A stretch of DNA of 64,000 nt, taken from assembly GCA_041396845.1 (NCBI GenBank), contig JAWKXU010000005.1, positions 1-64,000 of the forward strand. The letters are read 5' to 3'. Shown here piece by piece: positions 7,585-14,691 of this stretch. The notes beneath the pieces are model-generated. The model saw only the letters and a program-made list of their open reading frames with translations. It was not told the origin of the DNA and searched no databases. The stretch comes from JAWKXU01 sp020446465 (lineage in GTDB: Bacteria; Pseudomonadota; Alphaproteobacteria; Sphingomonadales; Sphingomonadaceae). Numbering within the stretch: the stretch's first letter is position 1; each line of letters starts with the position of its first letter. The position numbers and the translations under genes are program-made.

Positions 7585-7941
7585 TCAGCAGCCCGCGTCA
7601 TCAGTTTGGCACCAACTAACTTGACCTTGTCTGAGGACAAAATGGCTGCGACATCCCTTGGTTCGCCATATTGAGGGATCAACAGTCGCCGGACCATCGA
7701 GACTTGCAAGGCGCCATCGAGGTCGCCTTTTTCCTACAAATCGAAGGTGGATCAGGTCATTGCATCCACATGGGCAGCGCATGACGCCAAAAGCAGCCCG
7801 GGCGGCACAAACAGTTACAAAAAGATCTTTGCTGCCCGGATCAAGAGGCAGTTCTGAAATCTGAACCACCGCAATGCGCTCGCGCGAGCCGGGGTTCCTA
7901 CTGAAGAGACGAACCCAAAGTTTCTGAAGCCACTCCAACAT
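7585..7941 (-). CDS. DUF6527 family putative zinc protein
   Basis: 118 aa from ATG 7941; a GTG at 7959 would overlap the upstream stop as GTGA and is a possible alternative. Key pattern RCPCGCNDLIHLRF (C56, C58, C60), then RPRWRL, PSIWRTKGCRSHFVLRQG (C97, H100) and WC (C111), recognised as DUF6527. This family is known mainly as a neighbour of ubiquitin-like cassettes with ThiF/E1 and JAB proteins. The cysteines suggest one bound metal. It follows the JAB-E1 gene in the same direction, and ends 13 bp from the end of the convergent ATPase gene. Biochemical role unknown. Confidence 0.75.
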   Translation of the reverse strand: MLEWLQKLWVRLFSRNPGSRERIAVVQISELPLDPGSKDLFVTVCAARAAFGVMRCPCGCNDLIHLRFVGKRRPRWRLASLDGPATVDPSIWRTKGCRSHFVLRQGQVSWCQTDDAGC

Positions 7942-7955
7942 TGCGCAAAATCCAA

Positions 7956-9338
7956 TCACGCGGCAGCCGAAAGGCGCGGAAGAAGCAAGGGAGGCTCCGT
8001 GTTGCCCTTCCCAAGACAAGGTGAAAGCAGAGGGTCGTCGCACCCTTCGACACGGTTTACTAGGCGGCCATGTGTGAACAGGATCTTCTGTATCGCAAAC
8101 TCGGAATTAGGGCGCGTTCGGAAAGGATGAAGACGGGCAAGCAATTCGTTGACCGCTGCGGATGCAACTGAGGTGTTGATGCTGATGACTGCTGGACGGT
8201 CAACGTTGACGCCCTTTATATAGCCCCTGCGAAGCTGGTCAGCATAGAAATCAGGGTCGGTCCTGTAGAGATGTTCAGCCCGAAGATCTGCCTCGGTATA
8301 GACACCACGCGTCCGTAGACTGGAACGCCCCGGCACGAGGTAGTGGAGACCCGCGGAGATGCTGGCGATACCGCCATTTCCGTCGGCATCAAGCCTTACA
8401 CCGATGTCAATATAAGGCATTGAATAGAACGTCGCGAGACGGTTCAGAACATCGCGTCCTTCGACCGAGTCCATGCAGCCAAACGCGATGTCGCAACCGC
8501 TAACTAGTGCAATTGCTTCGGGCGATTCAATCCGGTCCTCGACTACAACAATCTCGGTTCCGAGTCCGAGCGAATGGACATGCGCCTTGATTGCGCGTGC
8601 CTTATTGACGCGCCTCTCTGCGTCCTTGCGGCACGTACCCCAGATCCGGTTGAGGTTCTTTGTCTCGACGATATCGAACTCGACGAGGACGATCCGCCCT
8701 ACTCCCAGTCGTGCAAGCATTTCGACGATCGGACTCCCAGTCCCGGAAACGCCAACAACAGCGACCGACATACCGGAGAGCAAATGTGTTGTATGGTCTC
8801 CAAAAGCCTGCCGGTGGCGCTCGTCGAAATCGCAGACGCGAACGTATTCCCTGGTATGTGCGTCCCAGAATATGAGTTCATCTCCTACCAGACTCACCCG
8901 ATCAACCCGCCTGGCGTCTCGCTTCCCGTCCAGGCAGCGAGCAAAGATTTCCCCGTCCGGGAGCATCACGGCGCTGATGTGCTCACCGGGAGCCTTCACC
9001 GCGATCGCGGAAAAAAGATCGGCATCGGATCGGTCATCAAGCAACGAAAAGTCGGTCGCCCCTTCTGGATGGGAATGTATCTTGAACACCGCAAGACCTT
9101 CCGCCCGTGCGCGTGCAAGAAGCAATTTGAGTTCGCGCGTTGGCCAAGTGACCCTGTTTGGAAAGCGGCGGCATGCATCATACGGAATCTCGACGATATC
9201 GCAGATCGAGAAGAGGGGGCGATTGAGGGTACCACCACGCCCGCATAATCCAACCGCGACCGCCTCGAGTCCGGTTCCATCATGGAGGTGCGCCTTCAAG
9301 CGATTGTGCTGGGCGTCGGTCATGCGAAAGATGGTCAT
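7956..9338 (-). CDS. JAB/MPN peptidase - E1-like (ThiF) adenylyltransferase fusion
   Basis: 460 aa from ATG 9338 (AAGGA eight bases upstream; an in-frame ATG at 9380 would add 14 residues). Residues 1-140 form a JAB/JAMM metalloprotease: E25 in GLEAVAV, HSHP (88-91) and S98-x2-D101 are the metal and catalytic positions. Residues 180-400 are a ThiF/E1 adenylation domain: VAVVGVSGTGSP (192-203), NLNR with the Arg finger at 231, and GCMD (D290). The tail has LGKGNTEPP, typical of these fusions. No cysteine is seen between 330 and 425, so thioester transfer is doubtful. Such proteins process or activate ubiquitin-like proteins, but no Ubl or E2 gene is visible nearby. Confidence 0.85.
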   Translation of the reverse strand: MTIFRMTDAQHNRLKAHLHDGTGLEAVAVGLCGRGGTLNRPLFSICDIVEIPYDACRRFPNRVTWPTRELKLLLARARAEGLAVFKIHSHPEGATDFSLLDDRSDADLFSAIAVKAPGEHISAVMLPDGEIFARCLDGKRDARRVDRVSLVGDELIFWDAHTREYVRVCDFDERHRQAFGDHTTHLLSGMSVAVVGVSGTGSPIVEMLARLGVGRIVLVEFDIVETKNLNRIWGTCRKDAERRVNKARAIKAHVHSLGLGTEIVVVEDRIESPEAIALVSGCDIAFGCMDSVEGRDVLNRLATFYSMPYIDIGVRLDADGNGGIASISAGLHYLVPGRSSLRTRGVYTEADLRAEHLYRTDPDFYADQLRRGYIKGVNVDRPAVISINTSVASAAVNELLARLHPFRTRPNSEFAIQKILFTHGRLVNRVEGCDDPLLSPCLGKGNTEPPLLLPRLSAAA

Positions 9339-9402
9339 GATGGTTTTCCTTAGCGCTTGCGAAATTCGTGTTTCAGCCATCCGCGGATATCCATTCTGAC
9401 GA

Positions 9403-10041
9403 TCATGTTTGTGGTTCCGAACGAGGGTGGTCTGGAAACAGGCGGTTGAAGTCGATCGCATGATCGAAGTCCGCCGGGGCTGGTTCGGTGGGGAAATCTG
9501 TCCGGCTGCAGAAACGCTCGTAGAGCGCCAGTGAAAGCGCCTCGAAGAGCCATCGCCCAGGTTCTGCTCCGGCAAGTGGGATGCGCCCATCGGAGGGCTC
9601 ATCGCGCCACTGTGCGGGCCTAGCGACGGCTGCTTCGTAGGCTCCCAGTACGAAGTCGCAGAAGACCTCGCCCTTCATGCGTGCCATCATGCTGGCGAGG
9701 CGCTTCGCATCGGGTGATAAGCAATGCGCTGCGACCAGCGATCTGACCGGATCGTGCCAGTGGTCGAAGTGGCAGGACCAGCTGCTCCACCAATCGGCGT
9801 AAGTTACAGCGGCAGCGCTTTCGCCATGCCGATCTTCAAGCTGACGGACCGACAGATCGTACATCTCGTCCACCAGTTCCGGCAATTGCGCCAGAACCGG
9901 GGCGGGATCGACATCGTGCAGCAGCAGGATCACAGCGTGGCGCCAACCCAAAGGATCTTCCGCCCGTCGGTGAGTCCGCGCTGACCACGGGCCGTCCTCG
10001 ATCAGGTCGTGCCACAGGCTCAATCCAGCGGGATCAGTCAC
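9403..10041 (-). CDS. Hypothetical protein of the repC/JAB-E1 operon
   Basis: 212 aa, GTG start at 10041 overlapping the end of repC by 8 bp, with AAGGGG upstream. Acidic and Trp-rich, mostly helical (YADWWSSWSCHFDHWHDP, EVFCDFVLGAYEAAVARPAQW). Cysteines at SWSCH, AAHCL, VFCDF and RFCSR do not fit an E2 active site, and no ubiquitin-like fold or C-terminal GG is seen (it ends SEPQT). Not recognised. Its position between the plasmid initiator and the JAB-E1 gene suggests a role with one or other. Its TGA overlaps the ATG of an 18-codon reading frame leading to the JAB-E1 gene. Confidence 0.65.
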   Translation of the reverse strand: MTDPAGLSLWHDLIEDGPWSARTHRRAEDPLGWRHAVILLLHDVDPAPVLAQLPELVDEMYDLSVRQLEDRHGESAAAVTYADWWSSWSCHFDHWHDPVRSLVAAHCLSPDAKRLASMMARMKGEVFCDFVLGAYEAAVARPAQWRDEPSDGRIPLAGAEPGRWLFEALSLALYERFCSRTDFPTEPAPADFDHAIDFNRLFPDHPRSEPQT

Positions 10042-11218
10042 GGTGGCTGCCCCTTCGCGTCAGAGCCGGCATGAGTCCGGCGATGAGGTTGCCGATCTGT
10101 CCGGCGTCGTCCTGCCCGGACGCCTCGATTCTTTGCCGAGGCTTTCTGAAATGCTCCTCCGCCAGGTTCTGGCTGGCCCTGAACATGCGCATCAAATTGT
10201 GTGGATTCTTCATCAGTCCAACGAAGCATCCGCCGGGAGACTTCTTCACGCGCCAGGGGTGGCCCCTGTGCAATCCGTTATGCCGGTTGATGAGAATGAT
10301 CGAGAGCGCAGCCACATCCGGCCCACGCTGTTGACACATTGCACCCCATGTCTTCTGGCCGATCGCAAGCTGCGAAGTCGCCATCTGGCGGGCCGCATCG
10401 GCAAGCCCGGGCCAACCACTGCGGCCTTGTACCGCATAGGCTTCGAGAAACTCGGGCGTGGCGACTGACAAGGCCTGTCGGACTGTGACCACGGACGCTT
10501 CTCGTTCAGGCGCACGCTGATCGCTACAGGATTCCTGGATAGATTCAGGTTCTGTATTGTGTGCGTCAGTTTCTTCCGACCCGTGCGCCGTTTTTTGCCG
10601 ACGCGGCTCCCGGTTGATGGCCTCTAGGATGCTGGCGAGGGCATCGCGGATCTCTTCCAGCCTAGCGCTATGCCGGATGTTTGCAGTTCGCCCGTCTGGC
10701 AGGATTTCGTTCGCCCGTTCGCGTGCATCTACTTCGCCGGATTCACGGATCTGCCGACCGATGATCTTGATGTCCGCACGGCAAGCCTCATCGGCAAGTT
10801 CCTGAAGTCGTTCCGCCTCGGCTGCTGCCTTCAACTCCTGATAGCGCTCAATAAATGGTGCAAGGTTTAGGCCGCAGGCCCAAACGATGATACCACCGAC
10901 GCGATCCCCATTGCGGTAGCCGCGCTTTCCGGTCTCACGCACGACCACACCGGCTTTCGCAAGCTGCCCCTCAGCCAGGTTTATGGATCGCGGGCTAAGT
11001 TCAAGCTCCTTGGCCAGACGTCTGGACTTGCACCACACCGAGCAGATGCGGCCCGGCTCGTAATCCTCATCGCTTGTCTTGGTGATGAGCTTGCACAGCA
11101 GCTTTTTCGCCGTGCTGGACAAGCCAAATGCGCTTTTCCCGACCTGATCGACAAGCGCGATAAGATCCCGGCGACTAACACCATCGGGTAGACCCGTGTG
11201 CGTGAGGGCGGCGCTCAT
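10034..11218 (-). CDS. repC: RepC-like plasmid replication initiator
   Basis: 394 aa. TGLPDGVSRRDLIALVDQVG, GLSSTAKKLLCKLI, PGRICSVWCKSRRLAKELELS, RSINLAEGQLAKAGVVVRETGKRGYRNGDR and GIIVWACGLNLAPFIERYQEL are the winged-helix N-terminal half of RepC of repABC-type plasmids; the C-terminal half (about 240-394) is the second conserved block. RepC initiates replication at an origin usually lying inside its own gene. There is no repA or repB: the gene abuts a tRNA instead. It is preceded by a purine-rich ribosome site (GGGGGG in the minus-strand leader) and by an inverted repeat and antisense terminator. It may be a remnant or a working origin of an integrated plasmid-like element. Confidence 0.85.
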   Translation of the reverse strand: MSAALTHTGLPDGVSRRDLIALVDQVGKSAFGLSSTAKKLLCKLITKTSDEDYEPGRICSVWCKSRRLAKELELSPRSINLAEGQLAKAGVVVRETGKRGYRNGDRVGGIIVWACGLNLAPFIERYQELKAAAEAERLQELADEACRADIKIIGRQIRESGEVDARERANEILPDGRTANIRHSARLEEIRDALASILEAINREPRRQKTAHGSEETDAHNTEPESIQESCSDQRAPEREASVVTVRQALSVATPEFLEAYAVQGRSGWPGLADAARQMATSQLAIGQKTWGAMCQQRGPDVAALSIILINRHNGLHRGHPWRVKKSPGGCFVGLMKNPHNLMRMFRASQNLAEEHFRKPRQRIEASGQDDAGQIGNLIAGLMPALTRRGSHRD

Positions 11219-11229
11219 GGTGCCCCCCC

Positions 11230-11248
11230 TGCAAGGTTAACCCTTGCA
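11230..11248. promoter_or_regulatory. Inverted repeat in the repC leader
   Basis: TGCAAGG (11230-11236) and CCTTGCA (11242-11248) are exact complements separated by TTAAC, lying 12 bases before the repC start codon and just upstream of its G-rich ribosome site. In repABC plasmids a stem-loop at this place hides the repC ribosome site when an antisense RNA is bound. The location fits that role, which is inferred. Confidence 0.5.
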
Positions 11249-11249
11249 C

Positions 11250-11338
11250 CCGATTCGCCTGTGCCGTAGAAGAGAGGAATAGCCCGATAGCTATGAAATT
11301 TGCCGCGTGAGAAGGTTGCCGCCTTCTCCGCGGTTTTT
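11250..11338 (+). ncRNA. Candidate antisense RNA opposing the repC leader
   Basis: The + strand terminator at 11303-11338 lies in the leader of the minus-strand repC gene and serves no + strand protein gene. A short transcript starting around 11250-11275 and ending at it would be antisense to the repC leader, as with the counter-transcribed RNA of repABC plasmids. A weak promoter may exist (TTGCAC at 11244-11249, then TAGAAG after 17 bases). Exact ends are guesses. Confidence 0.4.
11303..11338 (+). terminator. Rho-independent terminator inside the repC leader
   Basis: CCGCG-T-GAGAAGG (11303-11315) pairs with CCTTCTC-CGCGG (11322-11333) as a 12-bp stem with one bulged T, loop TTGCCG, followed by TTTTT (11334-11338). 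Strong GC stem and T-run on the + strand. Confidence 0.75.
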
Positions 11339-11455
11339 CGTTTGCGCCATCGGTCCGGTGGATCAGAAATGCACGTTCTGCGTACATTCTGTGAACATTG
11401 CAGAATCGCATCAACCGCTCGTTCTGCACAACATACTGATTTTTCTTGGGGAATT

Positions 11456-11532
<77 letters not shown>

Positions 11533-11669
11533 GTGGCCTGCGCGCCTAGCAAAGGCATAAGCCTCTGGCCAGATAATTCGCGCGGCGGCAATCAATCACC
11601 AGTTTGGCTTCTTAAACCGCCTGATTCCGGTTAGCGATTTGGCAAGCAAAATGCTGATAGGCAGCCTCC

Positions 11670-12119
11670 ATGAACATGCATTCCATCACTTCGGGGCCAT
11701 TCGGCAACCGCACCGGACTGTCATCGCACGAAAGCCCTCAGCCGGGACTGGAGCGCGCGCCGTTTGGCAGAGCCACCGCCGATCCTGTCGTGATGAAATG
11801 GGCTGGCCTGCAAGATGCTGCTGCCGTTGTTGCGACTCTGGCCGGCCTGCAACCGGATGAGCCGGAATCGGAACGCACAACTTTCTCTACCGCCATGCGC
11901 CACCTGCACGGTTGGCGGCGCGACCTTGCGGAACGATCAATAAACGACATCAGCGCGGTTATGGAAACCGGGATCGCCGCGTTGATATCTGCCCAGGCGC
12001 GGGGTTCTGCCGCCGTGCCGGCCGCCCGCGCACTGTGGAATGAATATATCCAGGCACGCAGCAGCGTGCTTGCGATCATCGGCATAGACCATGAACGGAG
12101 CGCGACAGGCTTCGCATAA
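11670..12119 (+). CDS. Hypothetical protein
   Basis: 149 aa, mostly helical after a low-complexity first third. The conserved-looking part is MKWAGLQDAAAVVATLAGL, FSTAMRHLHGWRRDLAERSINDISAVMETGIAALISAQARG and AARALWNEYIQARSSVLAIIG. It lies between the tRNA and mmcB on the same strand as mmcB. The start is uncertain, with an internal ATG at 11793 (MKWAG) as alternative. No family recognised; called as a gene from codon usage and its helical, non-random C-terminal two thirds. Confidence 0.55.
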   Translation: MNMHSITSGPFGNRTGLSSHESPQPGLERAPFGRATADPVVMKWAGLQDAAAVVATLAGLQPDEPESERTTFSTAMRHLHGWRRDLAERSINDISAVMETGIAALISAQARGSAAVPAARALWNEYIQARSSVLAIIGIDHERSATGFA

Positions 12120-12155
12120 CTTGACGAAGTTCGCTTTTTGTTCCAAGCATCTGAT

Positions 12156-12695
12156 ATGCATGATCGCCATGTCGAGACCCATCTGTCAGGTATAGTGCAA
12201 GGCCCATCGGGCGATACCGATGCACAAGCTGTCGCGCGCGGGATAAGCAGGCTCTTTGCCCGCAATGACATCTGGTGCCTTTCCGAAATGCCGCTGAGAA
12301 ATGGGCGCCGGGCCGACCTTATGGGCATCGATGACAAAGGCCGACTGGTAATCGTGGAGATAAAAGTCAGCCGGGCTGATCTGCTGGGCGACGGGAAATG
12401 GCCTGACTATCTTGATTTCTGCGATCGGTTCTTTTGGGGGCTGCCCCTGCACCTCGACAGGCACTGCCTGGAAGATGAAGCATTTCGGCCCGATTGCTGC
12501 GGCGTGATCGTGGCCGATGCTTATGATGGTGAAATTGTGAAGCCCGCGCCCACCCGCCCCCTTGCCCCGGCGCGCCGCAAGGTTGAGGTGGAAAGGCTGG
12601 CCCGCACGGCATTGCGGCGACAGGCTATCGCAAGCGACCCTGACCTTTCCCCTTGGGCGGTAGCGAAACGCAGCGCATGGCATACGCAAGACTGA
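12156..12695 (+). CDS. mmcB: MmcB family DNA repair protein (putative endonuclease)
   Basis: 179 aa from ATG 12156 (a TTG at 12138 would add six residues). The PD-(D/E)XK core is visible: D54 in RRADLMGID, then RLVIVEIK with E68-x-K70, followed by SRADLLGDGKWPDYLDFCDRFFW and VPL-type strands around VIVADAYDGEIV. MmcB is part of the alphaproteobacterial SOS/imuABC-associated repair set, where a nuclease role is predicted. It stands alone here, with no imuA/imuB/dnaE2 in the window. LexA control was not seen. Confidence 0.85.
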   Translation: MHDRHVETHLSGIVQGPSGDTDAQAVARGISRLFARNDIWCLSEMPLRNGRRADLMGIDDKGRLVIVEIKVSRADLLGDGKWPDYLDFCDRFFWGLPLHLDRHCLEDEAFRPDCCGVIVADAYDGEIVKPAPTRPLAPARRKVEVERLARTALRRQAIASDPDLSPWAVAKRSAWHTQD

Positions 12696-12720
12696 CGCTG
12701 CAAAAAGCTGCAGGCGCCCT

Positions 12721-12735
12721 TAACGAGATGTTTAC
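12721..12735. promoter_or_regulatory. CtrA-box-like sequence
   Basis: TTAA (12721-12724), seven bases, then TTTA (12732-12735), one mismatch from the CtrA consensus TTAA-N7-TTAA, 45 bp before the PAS-protein start. A single weak match; low confidence. Confidence 0.25.
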
Positions 12736-12779
12736 CATGTAGCGCGAAAACCCTCACAGGACTTATTGGGGGCTTCCTA

Positions 12780-14600
12780 ATGGACACGCTCAGGGGCAAT
12801 TTCCCTTTTGATACCGACGATCTCGGCGATGCAGGGTATTATGACCCGGTCGAGGATGAAATCACGCGCGAAACGCCGCCCTCGCCCGTCGGGCAGGACG
12901 AGCGACGTATGCAGGTGCGCGCCTATAACTTCTGGGCTAACCTTCTGATTGACAGGAACTATCCGTCGATCGAGGAATTGCACCCGTCTGATCTGGAAGA
13001 TTTCGGTCCCTACAGTGTTCTGCTCGATTTCAGCACCGGGATCGAAAACCCCGGCATTGCCTTCCTTGGCGACAAACTGGCTGAAGAATGCGGCGCGCAA
13101 AGCACGATTCGCCATCTGAACGAGGTGCCCAGCCGCTCCTTGCTGTCGCGCATTACCGATCATTACATGCAGATTCTGGCCAATCAGGCCCCGATCGGGT
13201 TTGAAGCCGAGTTTGTGAACCAGCAGGGGCGGACAATCCTTTACCGTGGCATCCTGCTGCCATTTTCCAGCGATGACGATACGATCGACTTTATCTATGG
13301 AGTCATCAACTGGAAGGAACTGGCCGACCAGTTCACCACTGATGAACTGATGCTCGAAATCGATCAGGCGCTGGATGACAGCCATGACGCCGAAAGCCCG
13401 CTTTCGCAAAAGCCTGCCCGCGACGAAGTGCCGCACATCAACGGCGAGTCCGTCCGGCTGGAGGAATCACCCGACGCAACGGACGACACCATTCTCGACC
13501 TGTCAGAAGCGATGGAAGCTGCGGACAACGCCCCGCAGGATATTCCCACGCCCGGTTTCGGCATGGATTTCTCGCATCTTGGTCTGGCCGATGATGATGA
13601 CGACGATGACGAAGTAAGCGACTATGACTTTGGCCGTGAGGATGCCGATGCGGACATGCCCATGTCCACACATAGCTCCGGCCTGACGCCCATGCGTGAA
13701 ACGGGCAGCAGCGAGGATATTGACGAGTTTGGCGATGATGACGACGAAACGGCATTCAGCGACGATTTCGCATCGCTCGCCGCCGGTATCGACGATGATT
13801 TTGCCGACGAAGACGATGACAATGACAGCGAGGAATATGACCACGACTTCGCCAATGCGGCGGTCGAAAGCGCGCCGCACATCGCTGAAGTCGCTGATGA
13901 CCAGCCGGAAGAGCCGGAAATCCGCGATGAAATAGCATCTCCCGTTTTCATGGACTCTCCTTCTGATCTGGCCTTTGCCGAACCCGACGAAAGCGAAATG
14001 GGGCTGGGCGACTGGCTGGCATCGGCAAGGGAACTGGCCGAGGCCGCCAACTTCAGCGAAGACCGGACCCGGCAAACCCTTTATGCCGCGATCAGCAAGG
14101 CATACGATTTCTCCGTCGTTGCTGGTGAAGAACCGCAGGAGTTCGAGGAACTGCTGGCAGATTCCGGCCTCACCATGCAGGACCGTGCGCCGATGACGCC
14201 CGTGGTCAAGCTGGTTTTTGGCGCCAATTACGACAAGACACGCCTTACCGAATATGCCGCCGCGCTCAGCCACGGGCACCGCCTGGGCGTACCCAAGGGC
14301 GACCTTGGGGATTTTCTGGCCGGTTATGACGGCGGCCTGAAGGGCGTCGTCAAGGCAGAGCGCCGCCTGCGCCGCGAAGAAAGCGGCAAACCTGTCGAGC
14401 CGGAAGGCGCGCCACGCGAAAGCCTGGCCCGCAAACTCCGCAAGCTGGAACCGCAAGGTTTCGACGCAATTCCTGACGATGGCGCAGAATTTGCGCTCGT
14501 GATGGTGCGCCGTATGCCCGATGGTTCGATAGCCATGCTGGGCGAAGTGCCGGACGATGTTGCACTGGTGGAACGCGCCGCGCGCAAATTGCTGGGCTGA
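12780..14600 (+). CDS. PAS-domain protein with long acidic linker
   Basis: 606 aa. Residues ~35-185 read like a PAS fold of the kind found in sphingomonads (RRMQVRAYNFWANLLIDRNYPSI, YSVLLDFSTGIENPGIAFLG, YMQILANQAPIGFEAEFVN, RTILYRGILLPFSSDDDTIDFIYGVINW). Residues ~215-400 are a very acidic, low-complexity linker rich in D/E. Residues ~405-600 are helical and conserved in look (DWLASARELAEAANFSEDRTR, YAAALSHGHRLGVPKGDLGDFL) and end in AEFALVMVRRMPDGSIAMLGEVPDD. No catalytic domain is seen, so it may be a scaffold or sensor. A CtrA-box-like site lies upstream. Confidence 0.7.
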   Translation: MDTLRGNFPFDTDDLGDAGYYDPVEDEITRETPPSPVGQDERRMQVRAYNFWANLLIDRNYPSIEELHPSDLEDFGPYSVLLDFSTGIENPGIAFLGDKLAEECGAQSTIRHLNEVPSRSLLSRITDHYMQILANQAPIGFEAEFVNQQGRTILYRGILLPFSSDDDTIDFIYGVINWKELADQFTTDELMLEIDQALDDSHDAESPLSQKPARDEVPHINGESVRLEESPDATDDTILDLSEAMEAADNAPQDIPTPGFGMDFSHLGLADDDDDDDEVSDYDFGREDADADMPMSTHSSGLTPMRETGSSEDIDEFGDDDDETAFSDDFASLAAGIDDDFADEDDDNDSEEYDHDFANAAVESAPHIAEVADDQPEEPEIRDEIASPVFMDSPSDLAFAEPDESEMGLGDWLASARELAEAANFSEDRTRQTLYAAISKAYDFSVVAGEEPQEFEELLADSGLTMQDRAPMTPVVKLVFGANYDKTRLTEYAAALSHGHRLGVPKGDLGDFLAGYDGGLKGVVKAERRLRREESGKPVEPEGAPRESLARKLRKLEPQGFDAIPDDGAEFALVMVRRMPDGSIAMLGEVPDDVALVERAARKLLG

Positions 14601-14691
14601 TTGCTGTTCAGGCAACGCACGGCCTTTGCGCCGCACAGGAAATTACAGGCTTTCAGTTTCTGTTCAGCCAAAAACGCGCTAGCAAGCGGTA

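Noticed and set aside
7585..10041. Type II CBASS, Bil or PRTRC system
   Set aside because: No CD-NTase or effector, no E2 or Ubl gene, and no PRTRC genes A-F or ParB; JAB and E1 are fused rather than separate.
1..11455. Left attachment site or integrase of the element
   Set aside because: No repeat of the tRNA 3' end and no recombinase gene noticed in the window; it may lie outside.
13503..14636. 377-codon open frame on the minus strand
   Set aside because: Mirror of the acidic-linker coding region of the PAS protein.
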